From: Echinicola sp. 20G
Lineage (GTDB): Bacteria > Bacteroidota > Bacteroidia > Cytophagales > Cyclobacteriaceae
DNA length: 64,000 nucleotides
Assembly: GCF_015533855.1 (NCBI RefSeq)
Contig: NZ_AP024154.1
Location: 1,181,001-1,245,000, forward strand
Reading direction: 5' to 3'
The notes beneath the pieces were generated by a model. That model was not told the DNA's origin, made no database searches, and worked only from the letters and a program-made list of their open reading frames with translations. Made by a program: the position numbers and the translations under genes. Shown here in pieces: positions 18,236 to 26,096 of this stretch. Positions within the stretch are counted from its first letter, which is position 1. Every line of letters starts with the position of its first letter.

Positions 18236-18455
18236 AAAAATGTCAATCCAACGAATATCTTTAAATTTTCAATGGATATGAAAGCACAGTAAGGATAAAA
18301 TCCATTTCCTGAGAAAAATCATTTTCTCAAAAAAGCTCAAGAATAATGATTATAATTAGAAATTACTCAAAACCGCAAATGAAGAGGCTTAATTCGTTAA
18401 GTTCTTGCTAAATCGCATTATTAAGGGTGTTTCTCACTACTAATTTAATAGTAAT

Positions 18456-19214
18456 CTAGGCAAAGGGCAATAAAAGTTTGATTTCTGTGCCCACATTTAT
18501 TTTTGAAAAAAGCTCTAAGTCACCACCAATCGTTTCAATTCTCGACTTTAAATTATGAAGTCCCATTCCTTTGGACTTGTCCTTTACATCGAAACCCTTA
18601 CCATCGTCTTTGATCATTAGCTCCAAGATGTCGTTCTTCAACTGTAGGGAAACTGTAATGAGATTGGGCTCCGCATGCTTCATGGTGTTATTTAGGCATT
18701 CCTGAATGATCCGGATCAACACCAGTTTCTTATCTTTCTCCAGTTCCAACTCATCAATGTTGCTTTCAAACTTAGTCTTACAAAACCCTGAACTTTCAAT
18801 CTTCAGGAGTTCCTGTTTGATAAAGTCAAATAGCTTCACCTCCTTCACCCAGTCCAAATTCAACCGCTTGGAAAGCGCCCTTACCTCCTTAATCGCTTGA
18901 TTGATCAACCTCTTACCCTCTGAGAAATTTTCTGGATCAGGATTATTTAACGTAAGCTTGGTCAATGAAAGAATTTGTCCCACATTATCGTGCAACTCTT
19001 GCCCAATAAAGGACAGGGTCTGTTCTTGAATCTCCTTCTCCACGCCCAAAATTGTCCTTTCATACTCTGCCTTCATATGATCCATCTTCTGCCGATTGCG
19101 GATTTGTTGCTGGCGATGAAAAAGTACCATCGCTACAATAAAACCACACATTACCAGAGTAATCAATACCCCTGAAGTAATTAAAAATACAAATTGAGCT
19201 GGATCAGATGGCAT
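18456..19214 (-). CDS. Sensor histidine kinase (HisKA_3, NarX/LiaS-like)
   Basis: A 252-residue kinase with one N-terminal TM helix (about 8-32) and no periplasmic sensor domain. A short coiled coil (34-66) leads to the HisKA_3 box FIGQELHDNVGQIL with phospho-acceptor H75, then an HATPase_c domain with IIQECLNNTMKHAEPN (N box), IKDDGKGFDV (G1) and KGMGLHNLKSRIETIGG (G2). Lacking its own sensor, it probably takes its signal from the membrane proteins encoded just upstream: the last 7-TM gene ends nine bases before this start. Its partner is the NarL-type regulator at 17565-18191. Confidence 0.92.
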   Translation of the reverse strand: MPSDPAQFVFLITSGVLITLVMCGFIVAMVLFHRQQQIRNRQKMDHMKAEYERTILGVEKEIQEQTLSFIGQELHDNVGQILSLTKLTLNNPDPENFSEGKRLINQAIKEVRALSKRLNLDWVKEVKLFDFIKQELLKIESSGFCKTKFESNIDELELEKDKKLVLIRIIQECLNNTMKHAEPNLITVSLQLKNDILELMIKDDGKGFDVKDKSKGMGLHNLKSRIETIGGDLELFSKINVGTEIKLLLPFA

Positions 19215-19223
19215 ATCGCAAGC

Positions 19224-19907
19224 TTAAGTGGTAAAATACTTTCCTTGAAACACCCTCGGAGCATAAAATGCTGCTCCCATTACTAGATAAGTTACCCCTG
19301 CTAACAACCGATTAAGGTCAAATAAGGATACTACCAATGCTTGATAATCTGCCTTTAATAAAAATGAAAAACTGGCCCAAATCAAGAACGTACTGGAATA
19401 GTAAAAAAACAACACAGTAATGATCCAGAAATAGGGGATGGATAAGAGATTGGAATTGATATAGTCATTTCTATTAAAGACCTTGTAATAAAAAGATATG
19501 CTAAACAGTATGATCAATAAACTATCATATATTAGAATATAATGTTGAAAAATGCTGGTAAAAGGTTGAAAAAAAATGGAATTAATCGTCCCAAAAAGAA
19601 GTAATAATACGATGGAAATATTGATCCTTTTCTTCATTAAGTTGGATCTGAAAACCATCTTAAAAAAAATAAGATAAAGAATAATAATCAGGTATATCCC
19701 AAAAAAATTATAGACAATATGGTTGTTTCCATTTTCACTATAATTTTTAACTATTTCTGACAAATACTCCTGAATAAACACGATTGCAAGCACAGAAAAA
19801 ATTAATATGTTGGCCTTTTTGTATTGCCTGTCAGTTTTAAAAATTAAAGCTGACAGGCTTACCAATGCTCCCACCAATATGGCAATCAGGTATAAATTAA
19901 AAGTCAT
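19224..19907 (-). CDS. 7-TM membrane protein A, paralog of 20431-21105
   Basis: A 227-residue protein made of about seven hydrophobic helices with short loops and no catalytic motif. I do not recognise a named family. It is clearly paralogous to the product of 20431-21105: shared blocks are the INSIFxQP segment after TM4, the PxFWIxT segment in TM6, and LNRxxAGxxYLxxGxxFYxP near the C-terminus. It is followed nine bases later by the histidine kinase, so it is plausibly the sensory membrane input for that kinase. It has low GC even for this window. Confidence 0.7.
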   Translation of the reverse strand: MTFNLYLIAILVGALVSLSALIFKTDRQYKKANILIFSVLAIVFIQEYLSEIVKNYSENGNNHIVYNFFGIYLIIILYLIFFKMVFRSNLMKKRINISIVLLLLFGTINSIFFQPFTSIFQHYILIYDSLLIILFSISFYYKVFNRNDYINSNLLSIPYFWIITVLFFYYSSTFLIWASFSFLLKADYQALVVSLFDLNRLLAGVTYLVMGAAFYAPRVFQGKYFTT

Positions 19908-19943
19908 TTCTGCTATTATTGATAAAGAGCCAAAATACTGATT

Positions 19944-20378
19944 TTAACAAGTTGGAGGACACATATTTCCATAATTATAAGCATCTTCTTCTTCGTCATC
20001 ACCATCTCCTTCATCTTCCTCAGTCATTAGACTCATCCTATCGACAGAGGAAACGCCCAACTCTACAAAGCTCTGATCACCTTCTTTATCCGTAGGTACC
20101 ATCGCCAAAGTCAATCTGCCCACGTACTCTTCTCCCAAAGTGCTTTCAAAACTATCATCATATTCTCCAAAGTAGAACTTGATTCCACCTTTTTCTGCAT
20201 CTGTTTTGGCTAAGACTTCCTCTATTTCCTTTCTACTGAACCAGATCCATTCGGTTTGATCCTTAATTTCCTTGCCTTTTTTGTTAACTCCTGGATAGCC
20301 TTTTTTTATTTCCTTCTCGTACTTCTTTCTAAGTTTCTTAAACTGATTTTTACTAAGTTTTTTGTTCTCTTTGCTCAT
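19944..20378 (-). CDS. Acidic protein with C-terminal CPPTC tail, unknown
   Basis: A 144-residue soluble protein, not recognised. The first 45 residues are very basic (Lys-rich, LSKNQFKKLRKKYEKEIKKG), the middle has a mixed fold (WIWFSRKEIEEVL, GGIKFYFGEYDDSFES, YVGRLTLAMVPTD), then comes an acidic run (DEGDGDDEEED) and a terminal YNYGNMCPPTC with the only two cysteines, the last being the final residue. There is no signal peptide or TM. It lies between the two paralogous 7-TM genes (gaps of 36 and 52 bases), so it is probably functionally tied to them. The tail could bind metal, form a disulfide or be a docking tag; this is speculative. Confidence 0.65.
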   Translation of the reverse strand: MSKENKKLSKNQFKKLRKKYEKEIKKGYPGVNKKGKEIKDQTEWIWFSRKEIEEVLAKTDAEKGGIKFYFGEYDDSFESTLGEEYVGRLTLAMVPTDKEGDQSFVELGVSSVDRMSLMTEEDEGDGDDEEEDAYNYGNMCPPTC

Positions 20379-20430
20379 CGCTTAAATGTTTAGGTGAATT
20401 ATTATTTATGGCGTGGCAGTTAAAGTTGGC

Positions 20431-21105
20431 TTACCTCTTACTATAATTCTTTTCTAGAAACAGGTATGGTGTATAAAAGGAGAGCCCAAATGAAAGGTAC
20501 ATGATCCCAGCCATTGCCCGATTCAGCCCCATCCAAGGTTTCAGAAGAGCATAATCTATGGAAGGGTTCCAATGATAGACCCCAAATAAAATTAACGCCT
20601 CCACATAAAAGAAAATAATACCCGTTACAATCCAGAAGTGAGGAACTGCTACTATGTTAGCATCTGCATAAATCCTTAACTTCAGCACCTGATAGAGAAA
20701 CCTCACGGACAAAAACAAAATAAAAAGACCAAATGGAATCATGCTGTATAACTGGAAAACCTTATCTATTGGCTGAATAAATATCGAATTTATCCCCCCC
20801 CAAAGATATAGCCCCATTAAAGCTAAATTGATCTTCTGCTTTGCTTCCTTTTTGACCTCAAGCAGTTTCAAATAAGACACTAACAAGAATGATTGCAGAT
20901 AAGTACCACAGATATTATACAACATAACATTGTTTATACCTCTACTCCCTGTAAATGCACCTGCTGCTTCCAAGAAAAGCACAAATGCTAAGGTAAGTAA
21001 TAAAATCTTATGCGTATTCTTGTATGCTGGTTTTTGGTAGAAATAATAGATGACGCTCCCGATTAAGCTACTCAGGATAACGCCCAAATATGCTGTTTGA
21101 CTCAT
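20431..21105 (-). CDS. 7-TM membrane protein B, paralog of 19224-19907
   Basis: A 224-residue protein with about seven TM helices (approximately 5-22, 33-50, 58-80, 90-109, 117-136, 148-170, 185-205). It shares INSIF-QP, P-FWI-T and LNR--AG--YL--G--FY-P blocks with the protein at 19224-19907, so the two derive from duplication. No enzyme or transporter motif is visible. It is first in a four-gene run: this gene, the acidic CPPTC protein, the paralog and the histidine kinase. An inverted repeat about 95-117 bases upstream (21199-21222) is a candidate operator. Confidence 0.7.
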   Translation of the reverse strand: MSQTAYLGVILSSLIGSVIYYFYQKPAYKNTHKILLLTLAFVLFLEAAGAFTGSRGINNVMLYNICGTYLQSFLLVSYLKLLEVKKEAKQKINLALMGLYLWGGINSIFIQPIDKVFQLYSMIPFGLFILFLSVRFLYQVLKLRIYADANIVAVPHFWIVTGIIFFYVEALILFGVYHWNPSIDYALLKPWMGLNRAMAGIMYLSFGLSFYTPYLFLEKNYSKR

Positions 21106-21198
21106 AAATACTCCTTTACACGTATTTAGTTTTTACACTTTGACAGTGCAAAATTGACTTTTTCTAATACGGCAAGATAGTAGGTTTGAGTAGGAAGA

Positions 21199-21222
21199 AA
21201 AATACCGTGATTCGGGTATTTT
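21199..21222. promoter_or_regulatory. Inverted repeat upstream of the 7TM/kinase cassette
   Basis: Arms AAAATACC (21199-21206) and GGTATTTT (21215-21222) around an eight-base spacer. The size and symmetry suit a dimeric NarL-type regulator. It is the only obvious symmetric site in the 268-base gap apart from the secDF terminator. Confidence 0.4.
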
Positions 21223-21324
21223 CAGTAACTGAGGTTTGAATTTGAAACCCTATAGAACACCTCCCAATTATGTTGCAACACCTAAAACCTCAATAAATTG
21301 ATATTGCATTTTCAAAAATCAAAA

Positions 21325-21352
21325 AAGGGGCTCTCCCATTGGAGAGCCCCTT
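21325..21352 (-). terminator. secDF terminator
   Basis: GGGGCTCTCC (21327-21336), loop CATT, and its perfect complement (21341-21350), extended by A/T pairs. On the minus strand it is followed by a T run, 22 bases after the secDF stop. Confidence 0.85.
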
Positions 21353-21373
21353 CTTAACATGTAGTTATTTCAA

Positions 21374-24340
21374 TCAAGCCAATTTTTTGGCCTCTTCTTT
21401 CTCTTGTTCGATTTCTTTCTTCATCAAATCCACTACGATAGGTGTAGCGATATAAATGGATGAATAAGTACCAATCAACACACCAATAAACAAGGCAAAA
21501 GAGAAACCTCTCAATACCTCGCCACCAAAGATTAGCAATACAATCACCACAATCAAAGTAGTGAATGAAGTAATCAAGGTTCTGGCCATCGTTTGGTTGA
21601 TAGCATCATTGAACATTTTCACCAATTTAGAAGTCCCTCTATTGGTCACATTCTCCCTGATACGGTCAAATACAATTACGGTATCGTTAATAGAGTAACC
21701 TATCACCGTCAATACCGCCGCTATAAATACTTGGTCGATTTCGAATGTTGCGCCAAATGCACTGGCAATCGCAAATGCCGCCACTACAAACAAAGTATCG
21801 TGGATCAATGCAATGATAGATGCCAATGAATATTGCCACTTACGGAACCTCAATAAGATGTAAAGGAAAATCGCCACCAAAGCAAAGAACATCGCTTCCA
21901 TAGATGAATTCTTGATATCATCAGCTACGGTAGCTCCTACTTTAGAAGAACCAGTGATCGCAAATGAACTGTCACTCAATTGAGTGGCATCATCTACATA
22001 AGCCAGTCCAGTTACTTCTGCAATACCTTCTCTAACTTTAGTTTCCACTTCGCTATTGGCTTCATCGGAATCTTCGTTGATCAAGTAAGAAGTTGTTACT
22101 TTAATGACATTATTGGATCCGTATGTTTTGGCTTCTACAGAACCATCAAAGGCTTTATCCAAACCAGTTTTCAAGTCAGAAGGAACCACAGGCTGGTTGA
22201 ATTCAACAATGTATGAGCGACCTCCAGTAAAGTCAACACCGAATTTCAAGCCATTGATTGCAGCAAATGCCAAACCTACAATGATAATCCCTGAAGAGAT
22301 CAAGTAAGCTACTTTTCTCTTGCCTAGGAAATCAATGTTAAGGTTGCTGAATAAGTTCTTAGAGAATGGCGTAGCAAAAGAAATTTTGCTTTGTTCACCT
22401 TTCTTGCTCAACCAATACACAATTACTCTTGTGATAAATACCGCTGAGAAGAATGAAGAAGCAATACCAATCATCAATACAATTGCAAAACCTTTTACAG
22501 GTCCCTGACCCAATGCATATAGAATGGCTCCAGTTAGGAATGTAGTAACGTTGGAGTCAAGGATGGCACTGAATGCTTTGTTATAACCACTGTTGATAGC
22601 TTGTAACAAACCAGCACCGGCAGCCAACTCTTCTTTGATCCTTTCAAAGATCAATACGTTTGCATCAATGGACATACCAATGGTCAATACGATACCTGCA
22701 ATACCTGGTAAAGTAAGTGCGGTACCCAATTGCGCCAAGATCCCCAAGATAAAGAAGATGTTGAAGATCAATGCTGCAGTAGCCACAAAACCACCTTTGG
22801 CATAGTAAGCGATCATAAACAATACTACAATCGCCAAACCAGCAACCATAGAGTTAACACCTTGTGCCTGAGCCTCTTTACCCAAAGTTGGGCCGATAAT
22901 GGCTTCTTCTACAATTTTGGTCGGAGCAGGAAGTGTACCTGATTTCAAGATATTTGCCAAATCTTTGGCTTCTTCCATGGTAAAGTTACCCGTAATCTCT
23001 GATTGACCATTTGGAATCTCACCAATAATATTAGGAGCAGTATACACATAGTTGTCCAATACTACGGCGATTCTTCTTCCGATATTCTCAGAAGTCATTT
23101 TTCTCCATTTTCTGGCACCATCAGCATTCATGCTCATGCTCACAGCAGGGTTAGAAGACTGATCCAACACTTGCTTGGCATCGGTGATCACATCACCTTC
23201 CAATGGAGCTTGATCTGTTCCTCTTGGTGTTTCGATTGCATGAAGTTCAAGTAGTTCAAGATCGTCTGCTTCACGAGGCTTCACTGACCACATAAAGGTC
23301 AGATCTCTTGGGATCAAAGATTTGATATCATCTCTCTTAAGAATTCTATTGATGGCAATCGTATCTTTTACTTCATATACTAAACCATAATTGGCTTTCA
23401 ATAGAGAGAATAAAGGAGACACCTCAGAAGAAAGAGAGTCAGCACCCTCTCCACCATCTGCCAATTGACGCTCTAGGTCAGTCAAAGTAGAATCAGCTTC
23501 CACCACTTCACCTTCTTCGGTTGTAGTTTCCACAGTTCCTTTTTTCGCTCTTGCTTCAGCTACTAAGGCTGAGTTGATACTCTGCAATACACCTTGGTAT
23601 TCGTTGATCTCAGCAACTCTCCAGAATTGTAGCTTAGCGACTCCTTGCAATAAATTTCTTACACGCTCTTGGTTATCCACACCTGGCAATTCAATCTGGA
23701 TTCTACCAGTACCTTGAATACGTTGGATATTAGGCTGGGAAGTACCAAAACGGTCAATACGAGTTCTTAGGATATTGAAAGAACGCTCGATGGCATTTTC
23801 AATTTCATTATCGATGATCTCAAGAATTTCACTATCAGAAGACTCTAGAGAGATTCTTCCTCTATTGGCAGCAGTAGCATAAATGGTGTTCAACTGCTTG
23901 TCACCTGATTTGTCTTTCCAAGAAGTGTAAAACAAGTCCACAAACTTTTCATTGGAAGTTTTGGATTGCTCTTCAGCTTCTTCCACAGCTGCATTGAATG
24001 CTTCATTTTGGCTGTTTCCTGCCAAACCTTTCACAATCTCCACTGGCGAAACGGCCAATGTCACGTGCATACCACCTTGAAGGTCTAGACCTAATCCTAG
24101 TTCAGTTTCCTTAACTTCTTTGAATGTATATTCTAGGCCAAGGAAGTTATAAACAGGCTCTCTCCAGATGGAGTCGAGGTATGATTGTTTTTTGGCATAA
24201 TCTAAATTGCCACTTCCATCTGTTGCATAGGCAACTGCGTCCTTTTGGACATTACTTGATACGTAGGTAAATGACAGATAATACAAGCATAAAGCCGTAA
24301 CCACCACTGTCAAGAACACAATGATCCCTTTGTTTTGCAT
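21374..24340 (-). CDS. secDF: Protein translocase SecDF fusion
   Basis: A 988-residue fused SecD-SecF, the usual state in Bacteroidota. TM1 (about 5-25) is followed by the SecD periplasmic domain P1 with LGLGLDLQGGMHVTL and RTRIDRFGTSQPNI. The first RND-like membrane block carries LTIGMSIDANVLIFERIKEE. Then comes SecF with KFGVDFTGGRSYIV and a second block with TVIGYSINDTVIVFDRIREN, and a Lys/Glu-rich cytosolic tail. It uses the proton gradient to pull exported chains from SecYEG. A long unique insert (about 255-330, Glu/Thr-rich) sits in P1, as in other Bacteroidota. A small secreted ORF precedes it by 92 bases. Confidence 0.96.
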   Translation of the reverse strand: MQNKGIIVFLTVVVTALCLYYLSFTYVSSNVQKDAVAYATDGSGNLDYAKKQSYLDSIWREPVYNFLGLEYTFKEVKETELGLGLDLQGGMHVTLAVSPVEIVKGLAGNSQNEAFNAAVEEAEEQSKTSNEKFVDLFYTSWKDKSGDKQLNTIYATAANRGRISLESSDSEILEIIDNEIENAIERSFNILRTRIDRFGTSQPNIQRIQGTGRIQIELPGVDNQERVRNLLQGVAKLQFWRVAEINEYQGVLQSINSALVAEARAKKGTVETTTEEGEVVEADSTLTDLERQLADGGEGADSLSSEVSPLFSLLKANYGLVYEVKDTIAINRILKRDDIKSLIPRDLTFMWSVKPREADDLELLELHAIETPRGTDQAPLEGDVITDAKQVLDQSSNPAVSMSMNADGARKWRKMTSENIGRRIAVVLDNYVYTAPNIIGEIPNGQSEITGNFTMEEAKDLANILKSGTLPAPTKIVEEAIIGPTLGKEAQAQGVNSMVAGLAIVVLFMIAYYAKGGFVATAALIFNIFFILGILAQLGTALTLPGIAGIVLTIGMSIDANVLIFERIKEELAAGAGLLQAINSGYNKAFSAILDSNVTTFLTGAILYALGQGPVKGFAIVLMIGIASSFFSAVFITRVIVYWLSKKGEQSKISFATPFSKNLFSNLNIDFLGKRKVAYLISSGIIIVGLAFAAINGLKFGVDFTGGRSYIVEFNQPVVPSDLKTGLDKAFDGSVEAKTYGSNNVIKVTTSYLINEDSDEANSEVETKVREGIAEVTGLAYVDDATQLSDSSFAITGSSKVGATVADDIKNSSMEAMFFALVAIFLYILLRFRKWQYSLASIIALIHDTLFVVAAFAIASAFGATFEIDQVFIAAVLTVIGYSINDTVIVFDRIRENVTNRGTSKLVKMFNDAINQTMARTLITSFTTLIVVIVLLIFGGEVLRGFSFALFIGVLIGTYSSIYIATPIVVDLMKKEIEQEKEEAKKLA

Positions 24341-24388
24341 GGTTTACTTAAATAAATATAATTTGTTGATTGATTACAATTGTAGAAA

Positions 24389-24405
24389 CCTGGCTTTAAG
24401 CCAAG
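24389..24405 (-). promoter_or_regulatory. Hairpin in the secDF leader
   Basis: On the transcribed strand CTTGGC-TTAAA-GCCAGG can form a six-pair stem with one G-U, 28 bases after the stop of the upstream small ORF and 49 bases before the secDF start. It has no T run, so it is not a terminator. It could be a regulatory fold acted on by a stalled ribosome; this is inferred. Confidence 0.35.
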
Positions 24406-24432
24406 CTGGAGATGATAGAAAAGTGGAATTAA

Positions 24433-24804
24433 TTACGGTGCATTTGGAGCTATGATCCGCTCCAAGAGAACTTCTAAAAAATGACTTGGATATTTGGCCA
24501 TTGAGGCCTGTGGTCTGACGATTTGCTCCTCAAAACCCACAATTTCATAAATCAATTGCATGGTGTTTTCTGCCACCAAGCTAGCAAAAGGGACCACTAC
24601 CGCATCAGTAGCTACATCCAAAAAAGTCTGATGATCCTGATCTTGATCATCATTATGATCGTGAACTTGCTCGGTCAAGTCACAATCATCATCTTGCAGG
24701 TTGATAAAAGAATGTGAATTAGAAATCAAAAAGCAGCATAAAGCCACCAAAAGGACTGTCATCCTTTGGTGCAATAAGTTCTGTTGTCTGCTTTTCCTAT
24801 TCAT
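24433..24804 (-). CDS. Small secreted protein upstream of secDF; candidate secretion-monitor leader
   Basis: A 123-residue product from ATG 24804 (a start at 24861 adds an unlikely N-terminus and would lie upstream of the -7 element; ATG 24762 is another option and gives a compact signal peptide). It has a basic n-region, a hydrophobic segment (TVLLVALCCFLIS), an Asp/His-rich stretch (DDDCDLTEQVHDHNDDQDQD), a helical middle, and a tail LEVLLERIIAPNAP ending at the stop. The same-strand secDF begins 92 bases later. Small exported ORFs before sec genes with Pro/Ala-rich C-termini are the architecture of arrest peptides (SecM, VemP, ApdA/ApdP types). Function here is inferred; a plain exported protein is the alternative. 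Confidence 0.6.
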   Translation of the reverse strand: MNRKSRQQNLLHQRMTVLLVALCCFLISNSHSFINLQDDDCDLTEQVHDHNDDQDQDHQTFLDVATDAVVVPFASLVAENTMQLIYEIVGFEEQIVRPQASMAKYPSHFLEVLLERIIAPNAP

Positions 24805-24810
24805 AGAAAG

Positions 24811-24818
24811 CAAATGTA
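24811..24818 (-). promoter_or_regulatory. Candidate -7 element for the small ORF-secDF transcript
   Basis: The minus strand reads TACATTTG, matching TAnnTTTG. It lies seven bases before ATG 24804, implying a very short leader, or a ~40-base leader if ATG 24762 is used. Confidence 0.4.
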
Positions 24819-24919
24819 GGTATTTTTTAAAACAAAAGCATTTTTTTGAAAAAAAATCCACCCTAACACAATAAAAGCTGCACTTCCCTACACATCAAGC
24901 ATTTATATTGAATGCAAAG

Positions 24920-26029
24920 TTAAACCTTGATAATAATATTCTTTTTCCACATCAAATAGGCAGGAATAAACAGGATGACCATCATCAGTAAAGCTCCACC
25001 CAAAGAAGCATTTTTAGGTTCTAGCCAGCCATTAAAAAGTACTTCCTGCAAAAAGAATTTCAGACTGACCATTTCTCCATTCAAGTTGAGCTTGATCAAT
25101 CCAAATAACTTTGCTATGATACCTGAAAGAAAGAATACGGTAATGGCATTCATCCCATAGATCACAAATGGCAGTGACCATTTTTGCCAACCTTTTACAT
25201 CCAAAATCCAGTAACATAATGCCAAACCTAAAAATGCCCATCCGGCAGTGTAGAGCACAAAAGAGCTTGTCCAAAGGGCCTTATTCAGTGGAAAAACAAA
25301 TGACCAAAGGTAACCACCTATTAACAATGCTAGGCCCCAGGTTACCCACTGTTTTAGTCTTGCACCATGTTCAGAGCTCCCCGTAAGTACTTTTCCACAG
25401 AAGATTCCCAACAAACAGGTTACAATGGCAGGCAAAGTGGAAAAGAGTCCCTCAGGATCCCAGGTTTTGGTTTGAGACCACATGTGTCCCATTAGAATTT
25501 GCTGATCGATCCAAGCTGCCAAATTCGTTCCCGCTTCCAAGTTTGCCTCTCCAATTCCCGGTACTGGAATCACCGTCATACAGATCCAATATAAAACCAA
25601 TATAGCCGCGCCTGTTGCCAGAGTAGTTCTGGGAGATAGGTAGAGATACATCAAAGTACTGATGAAATAAACCACCCCTATGCGCTGTAAAACACCGGGA
25701 AAGCGCAAGTTGGCCAAATCAAAGTAGGGAAATGCAGTGAGTAGAAGTCCAAGTCCAATCAATTTCAGCGACCTGATGAAGGCCTTTTTCACAAGCTGTT
25801 GCTTCTCTGCACCTTTCTTTAATTGCCCCCCTAGTGAAAGCTCAACAGCCACACCAACGATAAAAAGGAAAAATGGGAATATCAAATCAGTGGGTGTGCA
25901 TCCGTGCCATTTGGCATGTAATAAAGGCGGGTAAACCGCAGACCAAGAACCTGGGTTGTTGACCAAAATCATCGCAAAGATGGTAATGCCGCGAAACACA
26001 TCCAACGAAAGTATTCTCTTTTTAGACAT
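24920..26029 (-). CDS. DUF5009 / NagX-type membrane acyltransferase-like protein
   Basis: A 369-residue inner-membrane protein of about ten helices in the heparan-alpha-glucosaminide N-acetyltransferase-like group. Signatures are LSLDVFRGITIFAMILVNNP (8-27), LLHAKWHGCTPTDLIFPFFL with the conserved His (about 36-55), and FPGVLQRIGVVYF. HGSNAT acetylates terminal glucosamine across the lysosomal membrane; bacterial NagX genes occur with N-acetylglucosamine catabolism, role not firmly shown. Its ATG sits only eight bases after a hairpin plus T7 that looks like a terminator (26038-26057), an odd leader. It is downstream of the M28 peptidase. Confidence 0.85.
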   Translation of the reverse strand: MSKKRILSLDVFRGITIFAMILVNNPGSWSAVYPPLLHAKWHGCTPTDLIFPFFLFIVGVAVELSLGGQLKKGAEKQQLVKKAFIRSLKLIGLGLLLTAFPYFDLANLRFPGVLQRIGVVYFISTLMYLYLSPRTTLATGAAILVLYWICMTVIPVPGIGEANLEAGTNLAAWIDQQILMGHMWSQTKTWDPEGLFSTLPAIVTCLLGIFCGKVLTGSSEHGARLKQWVTWGLALLIGGYLWSFVFPLNKALWTSSFVLYTAGWAFLGLALCYWILDVKGWQKWSLPFVIYGMNAITVFFLSGIIAKLFGLIKLNLNGEMVSLKFFLQEVLFNGWLEPKNASLGGALLMMVILFIPAYLMWKKNIIIKV

Positions 26030-26037
26030 AAAAAAAA

Positions 26038-26057
26038 CGATTAGTAGCTACTAATCG
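26038..26057 (-). terminator. Terminator-like hairpin abutting the DUF5009 start codon
   Basis: CGATTAGTAG directly followed by its reverse complement, then seven T on the transcribed strand, then ATG. By structure it is an intrinsic terminator (AT-rich, ten pairs) for the M28 peptidase transcript, but it leaves no room for a separate promoter downstream, so attenuation or partial read-through is possible. Confidence 0.6.
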
Positions 26058-26096
26058 TCAAGATATTAATTAAATAATGATTAATTACCAGAAAAT

